This document shows positions 53,216 to 61,065 of a DNA stretch of 64,000 nucleotides, piece by piece. The stretch lies in the NCBI GenBank assembly GCA_017161075.1, contig CP046174.1, positions 2,976,001 through 3,040,000 of the forward strand, written 5' to 3'. Below the pieces are notes generated by a model. It did no database searches and was not told the origin of the DNA. It saw only the letters and a list, made by a program, of their open reading frames with translations. A program made the position numbers and the translations under genes. This stretch comes from Erysipelotrichaceae bacterium 66202529 (GTDB lineage Bacteria > Bacillota_I > Bacilli_A > Erysipelotrichales > Erysipelotrichaceae). The first letter of the stretch is position 1; each line of letters opens with the position of its first letter.

Positions 53216-53544
53216 TGCAGTACGATACCTATACAGATATGCTGACAATTACAGCAGGTATATGTACCATATTTTTATTCTTCTACATTCGTTGGATTTG
53301 CATACAGGGGGATGGTATCCTCCTTATACTGAACAGCATCGCTGTCCTGCTCTACTCTGTCCTGATCTGGCTTCCCGGTATCATCCTTTCCATCAGTCCT
53401 GTAATTATCAGCGGCTTTCAAAACGAACAGCTGTTACTGATGGTTACATATGGACTGCTACTTATCGGGGAAGGCTATCAGCTTTATTTTTTTGTACAAA
53501 GAAAAGATGGAATACAGCGTAATGAAAAGCATAAAAAAAGATAG
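53212..53544 (+). CDS. Small membrane protein (110 aa), possibly frameshifted
   Basis: Not recognised. Three hydrophobic helices (about 12-29, 37-63, 74-92) and a basic tail (RKDGIQRNEKHKKR). The frame is open well upstream, but no ribosome site or TM-like sequence supports a start there. The likely original protein is the 32-residue TM segment at 53117 joined to this frame. As it stands, translation would depend on ATGA coupling. Downstream, the 53545-53933 gap holds a MITE-like element and nothing else. Confidence 0.55.
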   Translation: MMQYDTYTDMLTITAGICTIFLFFYIRWICIQGDGILLILNSIAVLLYSVLIWLPGIILSISPVIISGFQNEQLLLMVTYGLLLIGEGYQLYFFVQRKDGIQRNEKHKKR

Positions 53545-53808
53545 AATACAGAAATTTTAAAAGCATATAGACAATACATACGCTTGATCTCATTACTGCT
53601 TCTATCGATATTTCCGCTTCATATATGCGGTTAAAGCGGGATTTATAATTTTCATATCCAGACATTATTATCATATTCTATATGTTTATAATTCTAATAT
53701 ACAGGTGTTATTTATGAAATGATACCGATAAGCAATGATTATTCAATAAGAGATTTCCGTATAGACACCGCCATTCCTTTTTAAACAAGGCATATCACCA
53801 CAAAAACA

Positions 53809-53915
53809 GGTTCTTTCTTGACTCCGGTATATGAGAATCAAGATACAAGCTTATCGATCTTTCACAATCCTTTTGCATCTTCTTTCCTCATATGTACCTA
53901 AAGCTGGAAAGAACC
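53809..53915 (+). mobile_element. MITE-like palindromic element, copy D
   Basis: 107-bp relative of copy A in the same orientation, starting GGTTCTTTCTTG and ending GGAAAGAACC. The interior shares GGTATATGAGAATCA and CAATCCTTTTG. No clear target duplication. Confidence 0.7.
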
Positions 53916-53933
53916 TAAAATATGTCTTTTTAT

Positions 53934-55133
53934 TTATACCGTTTTCTGTCTTTTTTTAACATTTTTTCGTATCAGCTCCCGGCAATACCACAGGATCAAC
54001 AGCAGTCCTGCCGGAATTACAAATACAAATGGCAGCTTTATAAAATAACGATCTACAATACCGGTGAAGAAAATCGTAATCACCATATACATAAAGAATC
54101 CGCAGATGTTTCCGATATAATGCAGCGCCCGTTTGCTTTTCACTGCCGCAAGTCCCTGCAATAGACAGGAAGCTAGCAGCAGTAACAGCAGCTTTCCTTG
54201 TAAGCTGTTCAACAGCTCCTTTGATACCATAAGCGCATAATCGTTAGCACCATAATCCGGTGGAATAGTATGCTCAAATTGTTCAATCAGAAGCCGGTAT
54301 TCCCGATACAGGTATGCAAAAATCACAGTCAGTGTCACAATGGCAGCCAGTGGCAGCAGTATACGAAGGATTCGCTCCCCCTTTTCCGTCCATTTGCGAA
54401 ACAGAAACCGCTGTTCCTCCTGCTGCTTTGTATACAGCTTTTTCTGCAGGCCTCTCCAGCTGATATCATAGCGCATGATGAACTGGTGCCTTAAACAGAT
54501 ATAAACAAACAGAAGCAGGATAAAGACCAGTACATATATCAATAGATATATCCGAAGCCCTGTGCCAAATCCATTCAGAAAATTGATAGGGTCCAACTGT
54601 TCCATAGAAGATGCTGCCATCATTTCCAATATATTCGTTACACCAAATTGTGTAATCACATACAGCAGATACAGGAACTGCAAAAAGGATGTAAGCGGGA
54701 AATATACTAGCAGCAGATTCCAGCGCGTCAGTGCAGGAAGTCCCTTTTTATCTGTATGCTGAATCATCAGCACAAAGCTGAATACTGTCATTCCTAAAAA
54801 TGCCGCAAATGCTAAAAACTGAGAAATTTGAAGCTTCAGAAATATATAGTACAAAAGAAGCGCAAGGAGTGTCAGTGCATATGGCAGATACCGCTGTAAA
54901 TCATACCGGGACAGATCACTGTAGCTTTCAGAATCACCAAGCAGCTCATCACAGCTAACTCCCAGTGCCTCACTCAACGGCTTCAGTAGGGTAATATCCG
55001 GATAGCCCTCAGCCGTCTCCCAGCGCGACACCGCCTTGTTGCTGACATTCAGTAGCTCTGCCAGCTGTGCCTGCGTATACCCCTTCTTTTTCCGCAGCCG
55101 GATGATTTTTTCCGCAAATTGTTCTTTATTCAT
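53934..55133 (-). CDS. XRE HTH regulator fused to a multi-TM domain
   Basis: 399 residues. Residues 1-66 form a Cro/C1-type HTH (IIRLRKKKGYTQAQLAELLNVSNKAVSRWETAEGYPDITLL...LGVSCDELL), the common clostridial 'HTH plus membrane' type. From about 83 there are seven or so hydrophobic helices with long charged loops. Such proteins probably sense membrane or envelope state and regulate directly, but no target is known. GGAGGG lies 7 bases before ATG 55133. Between two cell-envelope genes. Confidence 0.88.
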   Translation of the reverse strand: MNKEQFAEKIIRLRKKKGYTQAQLAELLNVSNKAVSRWETAEGYPDITLLKPLSEALGVSCDELLGDSESYSDLSRYDLQRYLPYALTLLALLLYYIFLKLQISQFLAFAAFLGMTVFSFVLMIQHTDKKGLPALTRWNLLLVYFPLTSFLQFLYLLYVITQFGVTNILEMMAASSMEQLDPINFLNGFGTGLRIYLLIYVLVFILLLFVYICLRHQFIMRYDISWRGLQKKLYTKQQEEQRFLFRKWTEKGERILRILLPLAAIVTLTVIFAYLYREYRLLIEQFEHTIPPDYGANDYALMVSKELLNSLQGKLLLLLLASCLLQGLAAVKSKRALHYIGNICGFFMYMVITIFFTGIVDRYFIKLPFVFVIPAGLLLILWYCRELIRKNVKKRQKTV

Positions 55134-55179
55134 TTTCCATCCCTCCTCTATCTATAGTATGACGAATTTTCACAATAAA

Positions 55180-55224
55180 AGCAATCCACGAATACCGGAA
55201 TTACTCCATGTATCGTGGATTGCT
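55180..55224 (-). terminator. Terminator of the membrane amidase gene
   Basis: Perfect 12-bp stem AGCAATCCACGA / TCGTGGATTGCT with a TTTTATTG tail on the minus strand. Confidence 0.85.
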
Positions 55225-55226
55225 GC

Positions 55227-55961
55227 TTATTTTTCTTCCTCTGCCAGTGTTTTCATGATACCATCTGCAATTTTATCCGCAAACACCTTACGCTTTGTCT
55301 CATCCATCAGATAGAGACGGTCATTTTCACTTGCCAGAAAGCCGGTTTCTATCAGAATGGAAGGAAGCTTATTATTCTGAAGCACCTGAATCGGAGAAAG
55401 ATCCTGATCCTTTAATCCACGATTTTGTGAATACCCCAGGGTATCCAGCTCCGTCAAGATGTTCTTTGAAAGAGAGACAACCGTGTCTTCCTTCATCTTT
55501 CCCCAGATTTCATAGCCATAGGAGCCGTTCACGACTTCTGCTGCATTCGTATGTATGGAAACAAAAAGCTTTGCGCCGCTTTCATTGGATATACGAACCC
55601 GTTCGGTAAGATCCTCTACCTCATTGCCCGGCCATGGTACCTCATCACTGTCTCTTGTGTAAACAACTGGATAGCCGTTAGCTTCCAGACGCGTTCCAAT
55701 ATCCTTTACCAGAGCCAGCGTCACATCCTTTTCATATATATTCTCATAGGTACTGCCTGCATCATAGCCTCCATGTCCGGCATCCAACACAACAACAGGC
55801 GGCTCCGCCTTTTTACTGAGCAGAGGTGCCAGAATCGGATTATCCGGGAATACCTTCACACATATGATCAGCAGGCCCAGTATGACCAGAAATTCCATGG
55901 CAACGATCATCAGTAGACGGATCGGATTGAGCCCTCTTTTTTTATTTCTTCGTTTTGCCAC
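55227..55961 (-). CDS. Membrane-anchored N-acetylmuramoyl-L-alanine amidase
   Basis: 244-residue amidase with an uncleaved N-terminal anchor (basic MAKRRNKKRG then a ~20-residue TM at about 15-37). The Amidase_3 domain has VVLDAGHGGYDAG (zinc His at about 64), YEKDVTLAL (Glu ~78), FVSIHTNAAE (His ~138) and SILIETGFLASEND (catalytic Glu ~206). This size and topology resemble CwlD, which makes muramic lactam in spore cortex, but a vegetative role is equally possible. Start GTG 55961 with AGGTGA 4 bases upstream. Confidence 0.9.
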   Translation of the reverse strand: MAKRRNKKRGLNPIRLLMIVAMEFLVILGLLIICVKVFPDNPILAPLLSKKAEPPVVVLDAGHGGYDAGSTYENIYEKDVTLALVKDIGTRLEANGYPVVYTRDSDEVPWPGNEVEDLTERVRISNESGAKLFVSIHTNAAEVVNGSYGYEIWGKMKEDTVVSLSKNILTELDTLGYSQNRGLKDQDLSPIQVLQNNKLPSILIETGFLASENDRLYLMDETKRKVFADKIADGIMKTLAEEEK

Positions 55962-56073
55962 TGTGTCACCTGACTTTCAAACTGATGTAATTATAGCAGA
56001 TACCGCAAAAAATTCCTACCTTTTATATGACGGAAGTGAGATGAAAACCGCCTTAGATTTTAGAAATCTTAAC

Positions 56074-57285
56074 CTATTCAGAATCTATACCTTTCTCATC
56101 CCTGTATACAGCATCCTCCGTGACAATCAGCTTCTGTTTCCGCAGGCGGTTGTTCACAAATTCTGTAAAGAATACATAGAGACAGGCAGTTGTCGGTACC
56201 GCCATAACCATGCCAAATACACCCCACAGATCACCGAATACAAAGATGCTTAACAGCACCCAGAGGCCGGGAAGTCCGACAGAATTTCCAACCACACGCG
56301 GATAAATGACATTATCCTCAAAATAGCTGAGTACCTGATAGAATACGATAAACCACACACTTTGCAGGGGATCCTTTGACAGCATCATAATAGCGCCCAC
56401 ACTCATCGCAAACATGGAGCCAAAGACAGGCACCAGTGAGCAGACCGCAATCAGTGTACAGATCAGCTCCGGATACGGAAATTGAAACAGGCGCATGAAT
56501 ACGTAATACAGTACCCATAATATACATGCCTCTGTTAGCTGACCGCCAATAAAGCTGGAAAAAATGCGATTTACCCGGGATGCATAGTGGAAAATGGTAG
56601 AAGAATTATCAAATCCGAAAAATGCAGCGGTGACCTTACGCATCTGACGGATGAAGTTTTCCTTTCCACTCAGCAGATACAGGGAGAACATAAAGCCGGT
56701 AAATCCAACCGCAAAGCTGGATACAAAGCCGGTTGCACTCGACAGAATGCCGCTGGCACTGCCGGATAACAGATTGATTACATTGGTTACGATTTTCTCC
56801 CATGGCATTTGTATAAACTGCTCTACCTGTGTGATATCCTCAATCCGGTAATCAATATGAAAATATGCCAGCACACCGTCAATATTTTTTACAATATTCG
56901 TAAAAAAGGATGTCAGATTTTCCATTAGGGAAATCAGAGAATCTATGATACTTGGCAGAATAATGCTTCCGATGAGAATAATCAGGATCAAAGCTAGCAG
57001 AAAGGTTAGCAGCATGGAAATAACACGCTTCCTTTTCTGCAGAAAGGAATCCTTTTTTGTATGCCGTATGAGAAAGCTTTCAATATGCTTCATCGGAAGG
57101 TTCAGCACATAGGCAAAGACAATCGCATACAGCAGTGAACGGAATACAGACAATACGAAGTCAAATCCGTTTTTCAAATCAGATACATGAAGCAGGAAAA
57201 ATCCCAATAGAAGAATATAAGTGCTCAGGTAAATCCAGGGCCGTATGGAACGGATCACTTCTTTATCCTGAAAAGGCAGTTTCAT
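56074..57285 (-). CDS. AI-2E family transporter
   Basis: 403-residue membrane protein of the AI-2E (TqsA/YdiK-like, PF01594) family, with paired N-terminal TMs, a ~90-residue central amphipathic region, and five C-terminal TMs. The conserved segment IGGQLTEACILWVLYYVFMRLFQFPYPELICTLIAV...PVFGSMFAMSVGAIMML is seen at about 255-310. Members export or exchange varied small solutes; Na+/H+ exchange has been reported in some. The actual substrate here is unknown. AAGGGA lies 8 bases before ATG 57285. Single gene after the pyruvate oxidoreductase terminator. Confidence 0.9.
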   Translation of the reverse strand: MKLPFQDKEVIRSIRPWIYLSTYILLLGFFLLHVSDLKNGFDFVLSVFRSLLYAIVFAYVLNLPMKHIESFLIRHTKKDSFLQKRKRVISMLLTFLLALILIILIGSIILPSIIDSLISLMENLTSFFTNIVKNIDGVLAYFHIDYRIEDITQVEQFIQMPWEKIVTNVINLLSGSASGILSSATGFVSSFAVGFTGFMFSLYLLSGKENFIRQMRKVTAAFFGFDNSSTIFHYASRVNRIFSSFIGGQLTEACILWVLYYVFMRLFQFPYPELICTLIAVCSLVPVFGSMFAMSVGAIMMLSKDPLQSVWFIVFYQVLSYFEDNVIYPRVVGNSVGLPGLWVLLSIFVFGDLWGVFGMVMAVPTTACLYVFFTEFVNNRLRKQKLIVTEDAVYRDEKGIDSE

Positions 57286-57307
57286 TCAGCATCCCTTCTT
57301 TCTTTTG

Positions 57308-57337
57308 AAAAAAAGGACTGGACGTATCCAATCCTTT
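57308..57337 (-). terminator. Pyruvate oxidoreductase terminator
   Basis: AAAGGACTGGA / TCCAATCCTTT stem (one G-U pair) with eight Ts on the minus strand. Confidence 0.88.
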
Positions 57338-57350
57338 TATTTATGATTTC

Positions 57351-60300
57351 TTACATTTCTTCTTTTGCGATTGCAAGTAATCTCTTATGACGCTTCATAG
57401 CATCCTTCTTTGTTTTCTCAAACATTTCGTATGCTGTTTCACCTTTTACCTTAGGCAGCTGGCTGTAACGTGTTTCCGTCATCATGAAGTCCAGCATCTT
57501 CTCGTAATCCGGCTCCTCGGAGTCGATTGTAAGAGGAGTTTCTTTTCTTGGATCATAACGGTACAGATCGAAGTATCCGCACTCAACAGCTTTTGCCTGT
57601 GTTCTCTGGTGGTTCGCAAGACCGCCCTTGATACCATGCTCAGCACATGGAGAGTAAGCCAGGATCAGAGATGGTCCATCATAGCTTTCTGCTTCCTTGA
57701 TTGCTTTCAGCGTCTGGTTCTTGTTAGCGCCCATAGAGATGGATGCTACATAAACGTGTCCGTATGCCATTGCGATCTGTCCCAGGTCTTTCTTCGCAGT
57801 TGTTTTACCACCTGCAGCGAACTTGGCGATAGATGCAGCCTGGCTGGATTTGGAAGACTGTCCACCAGTGTTGGAGTAAACCTCAGTATCCAGAACCAGA
57901 ACGTTTACGTTCAGGTCGTTTGCCAATACGTGGTCTAATCCGCCGTAACCGATGTCATAAGCCCATCCGTCACCACCGACGATCCAGATAGATTTGGAAA
58001 TCAGGTCAACGTCTGCCAGCTCTTTTACCATAGCGATATCAGATTTTGCAGCAAGCTCCTTGATGGTCGGTGCGATTTCTCTTTCTGCATCACGGTCACC
58101 GTGTACTTCCAGATATTTTGCAAATGCATCCTTCAGAGCAGGCTCAACAGCTTCCATGTTGTCCTCCATAGTCTTCAGGATTCTTGATTCTTTATAGTTC
58201 TGTGCCAGAGCCATACCGTATCCGAATTCTGCATTGTCCTCGAACAGGGAGTTTGCCCAGGCAACACCTTCTCCATTTTTGTCATTTACAAACGGAGTAG
58301 ATGGAGTAGAAGAACAGTAGATCATAGAGCATCCTGTTGCATTGGCGATCAGCATGTCACGTCCAAACAGCTGAGAAACCAGCTTGTAATATGGAGTTTC
58401 TCCACATCCAGGACAAGATCCGCTTACTTCAAAGTAAGGCATCAGGAACTGAGATCCCTTAACTGTATCAGTTGGGAAGAACTCAGATTTGTATTCTGTA
58501 TGCTTGAACAGGTAATCTGCCAATGGTTCCTCACCAAGCTTTTCGTTGATGTCAACCATTTCCAGAGCCTTGTTTCCGGCTTTACCTGGACATTCAACCG
58601 CACAAAGACCACAGCCTACACAGTTTGCAGGAGTAACCTGGATACGGTATTTCAGGTTTTCAACACCCTTACCCATTGGTGTAATCGTTTCAAATTCCAT
58701 TGGTGCTGCAGCTACCTCTTCCTCTGTTAACAGGAATGGACGAATCGTTGCATGCGGACATACAAAGCTACAGATACCGCACTGGATACAGTTTTCAGGA
58801 TGCCATGTTGGTACCTGAACTGCAATGGTACGTTTTTCTTCAAATGCTACATTGTTACGGATAGAACCATCCAGCAGGAAGTCTCCGGCAAATGCACTTA
58901 CCGGCATATCGTATCCTTCCAGACCGTTGATTACTGCAACATGGTTGTCGAAGTATTCATCGCCTGTCAGCTTACGGCTGGAATCGTAAGGAAGATCAGC
59001 CCAAGCTGCATCTACCGCGATTTCTTCAATACCTGCTTTACCGGCATCGATTGCCTTGTAGTTCAGCTGTACAACAGCATCACCCTTCTTAGAGTAGGAT
59101 TTCTTAGCTGCTGCCTTCATCAGCTCAACAGCTGTATCGTATGGCATGATCTGCTCATTCAGTGCAAAGAATGCAGACTGCAGAATCGTATTGGTTCTAC
59201 GTCCCATTCCGATTTCCTGAGCGATCTTAGTTGCATTGATGATGTAGAACTTCGCATGCTTTTTCGCAAGCTGAGCCTTCATACGGTTTGGCATGTGCTC
59301 AACGATTTCTTCCTTGGAGAAGGTTGTATTCAGCAGGAAGCTTCCGCCTTCCTTGATATCCTTTGCCATGTCATATTTGAACATGTAAGCATCCAGTGAG
59401 CAGGAAATGAAGTCTGCATTGCCAATATAGTAAGTAGAACGGATTGGAGAGTTTCCAAAGCGCAGATGAGAACGGGTAACACCACCGGCTTTTTTAGAGT
59501 CATATGCAAAGTAAGCCTGTGCATACTGATCAGTATTGTCACCGATAATCTTGACAGTGGATTTGTTTGCAGAAACCGTACCGTCTGATCCCAGTCCCCA
59601 GAATAAGCAAGAAGTGTAGTCAGCAGGAACGTGGAAGTTGGAATCTGCTTCCAGGCTCAGGTTGGTAACGTCGTCAACGATACCGATTGTAAAGCTGTTC
59701 TTCATTTCATCCTTTTTCAGTTCATCAAAGACAGCTTTGATGTGGTAAGGCTGTGTATCCTTGGAACCCATACCGTAACGTCCACCGATGATTTCGATGT
59801 CCTTGTCCTTCAGAGCAGACAGAATGTCCAGGTACAGAGGTTCTCCCATGGAGCCTGTTTCCTTCGTACGGTCCAGAACAGCAATTTTCTTAACTGTTTC
59901 AGGCAGTACAGCCAGCAGGTATTTCACAGAGAATGGACGGTACAGGTGAACCTTGATCATACCAACCTTTTCTCCGGCAGCAGTCAATGCATCGATTGCT
60001 TCTTTTGCAGCCTCTGTTACAGAGCCCATAGCAACGATTACACGTTCTGCATCACTTGCACCATAGTAAGTGAATGGTGCATATTCACGACCAGTGATTT
60101 CACTGATTTTTTTCATGTAGTCAGCAACGATGTCAGGAATTGCATCGAAGTGCTTGTTTCTTGCTTCCACACCCTGGAAGAAGATATCATCATTCTCAGC
60201 ACCACCGCGGGTTACCGGGTTTGTGTGAGGGTTTAAAGCGTTCTTGCGGAATTTAGCAAGTGCTTCCTTGTCAATCAAATCCTTGAATACTTCTGTATCC

Positions 60301-60857
60301 ATTACTTCGATTTTCTGAATTTCGTGAGATGTACGGAATCCGTCAAAGAAGTGCATGAATGGTACAGACCCCTTGATTGCGGACAGGTGTGCAACACCAG
60401 CCAGGTCCATAGCCTCCTGTACAGAGTGAGAAGCCAGCATACATACGCCTGTCTGGCGGCATGCATATACATCCTCATGGTCACCGAAGATGTTCAGTGC
60501 TCTTGTAGCAAGTGCACGTGCTGCAACGTGGATAACGCCTGGCAGACACTCACCAACCATCTTATAGATGTTTGGAATCATCAGCAGCAGACCCTGGGAA
60601 GCCGTGAAGGTTGTAGCCAGAGATCCTGCCTGTAAAGCACCATGTACTGCACCAGCTGCCCCGCCTTCAGACTGAAGCTCAGCAACCTTTACAACACTGT
60701 CAAAAATATTCTTGCGACCCTGTGTAGCCCACTGATCCACAACTTCAGCCATAGGTGAAGACGGTGTGATCGGGTAGATCGCAGATAGCTCGGTAAACGC
60801 GTACGCACAATGTGCGGCTGCAGTATTACCGTCCATTGACATAAATTTCTTAGTCAT
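57351..60857 (-). CDS. nifJ: Pyruvate:ferredoxin (flavodoxin) oxidoreductase
   Basis: 1168-residue single-chain PFOR, converting pyruvate plus CoA to acetyl-CoA and CO2 with electrons to ferredoxin. N-terminal pyrimidine-binding domain (MDGNTAAAHCAYAFTE...ITPSSPMAE), transketolase-like middle domains, two 4Fe-4S motifs (CIQCGICSFVCPHA at about 692 and CVGCGLCAVECPGK at about 749) and the third cluster Cys CPGCGETPYY (about 815). The TPP site is VGGDGWAYDIGYGGLDH (about 962), and a C-terminal domain with SPCAEHGI follows. Gene-size and order match the homodimeric anaerobic enzyme. ATG 60857 has AAGGAGG 8 bases upstream; the six-codon extension contains that site. A TATAAT box lies at 60889-60894. 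Codon use is strongly biased, as for a highly expressed gene. Confidence 0.97.
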   Translation of the reverse strand: MTKKFMSMDGNTAAAHCAYAFTELSAIYPITPSSPMAEVVDQWATQGRKNIFDSVVKVAELQSEGGAAGAVHGALQAGSLATTFTASQGLLLMIPNIYKMVGECLPGVIHVAARALATRALNIFGDHEDVYACRQTGVCMLASHSVQEAMDLAGVAHLSAIKGSVPFMHFFDGFRTSHEIQKIEVMDTEVFKDLIDKEALAKFRKNALNPHTNPVTRGGAENDDIFFQGVEARNKHFDAIPDIVADYMKKISEITGREYAPFTYYGASDAERVIVAMGSVTEAAKEAIDALTAAGEKVGMIKVHLYRPFSVKYLLAVLPETVKKIAVLDRTKETGSMGEPLYLDILSALKDKDIEIIGGRYGMGSKDTQPYHIKAVFDELKKDEMKNSFTIGIVDDVTNLSLEADSNFHVPADYTSCLFWGLGSDGTVSANKSTVKIIGDNTDQYAQAYFAYDSKKAGGVTRSHLRFGNSPIRSTYYIGNADFISCSLDAYMFKYDMAKDIKEGGSFLLNTTFSKEEIVEHMPNRMKAQLAKKHAKFYIINATKIAQEIGMGRRTNTILQSAFFALNEQIMPYDTAVELMKAAAKKSYSKKGDAVVQLNYKAIDAGKAGIEEIAVDAAWADLPYDSSRKLTGDEYFDNHVAVINGLEGYDMPVSAFAGDFLLDGSIRNNVAFEEKRTIAVQVPTWHPENCIQCGICSFVCPHATIRPFLLTEEEVAAAPMEFETITPMGKGVENLKYRIQVTPANCVGCGLCAVECPGKAGNKALEMVDINEKLGEEPLADYLFKHTEYKSEFFPTDTVKGSQFLMPYFEVSGSCPGCGETPYYKLVSQLFGRDMLIANATGCSMIYCSSTPSTPFVNDKNGEGVAWANSLFEDNAEFGYGMALAQNYKESRILKTMEDNMEAVEPALKDAFAKYLEVHGDRDAEREIAPTIKELAAKSDIAMVKELADVDLISKSIWIVGGDGWAYDIGYGGLDHVLANDLNVNVLVLDTEVYSNTGGQSSKSSQAASIAKFAAGGKTTAKKDLGQIAMAYGHVYVASISMGANKNQTLKAIKEAESYDGPSLILAYSPCAEHGIKGGLANHQRTQAKAVECGYFDLYRYDPRKETPLTIDSEEPDYEKMLDFMMTETRYSQLPKVKGETAYEMFEKTKKDAMKRHKRLLAIAKEEM

Positions 60858-61027
60858 TTGTTTTCCTCCTTGCATAACTTACTTCTCTATTATAAAACTT
60901 TATCTTTGATTTTACTAGGATTTTTAAGCAATTTTTCGTTGGATTTCAAGGGAATTTTGTAATTATTTTGGGAATTGAAAAGTTTGCATCGCTTATTTTC
61001 ACTCCATGAAAGAAAATGTATATAAAA

Positions 61028-61060
61028 TGTAAGAAAAGACCTGTTTTCAAGGTCTTTTCT
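61028..61060 (-). terminator. Terminator of the giant repeat-protein gene
   Basis: AGAAAAGACC / GGTCTTTTCT stem; the minus strand continues TTACATTTTATA. It lies a few bases after the stop codon. Confidence 0.8.
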
Positions 61061-61065
61061 GTTCC

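Noticed and set aside
53801..53923. 8-bp target duplication at MITE copy D
   Set aside because: Flanks CAAAAACA and TAAAATAT do not match beyond an A run, so no duplication is claimed for this copy.
57387..60635. Several 100-215-codon plus-strand ORFs within the pyruvate oxidoreductase gene
   Set aside because: Antisense shadows produced by the biased codon use of a highly expressed gene.
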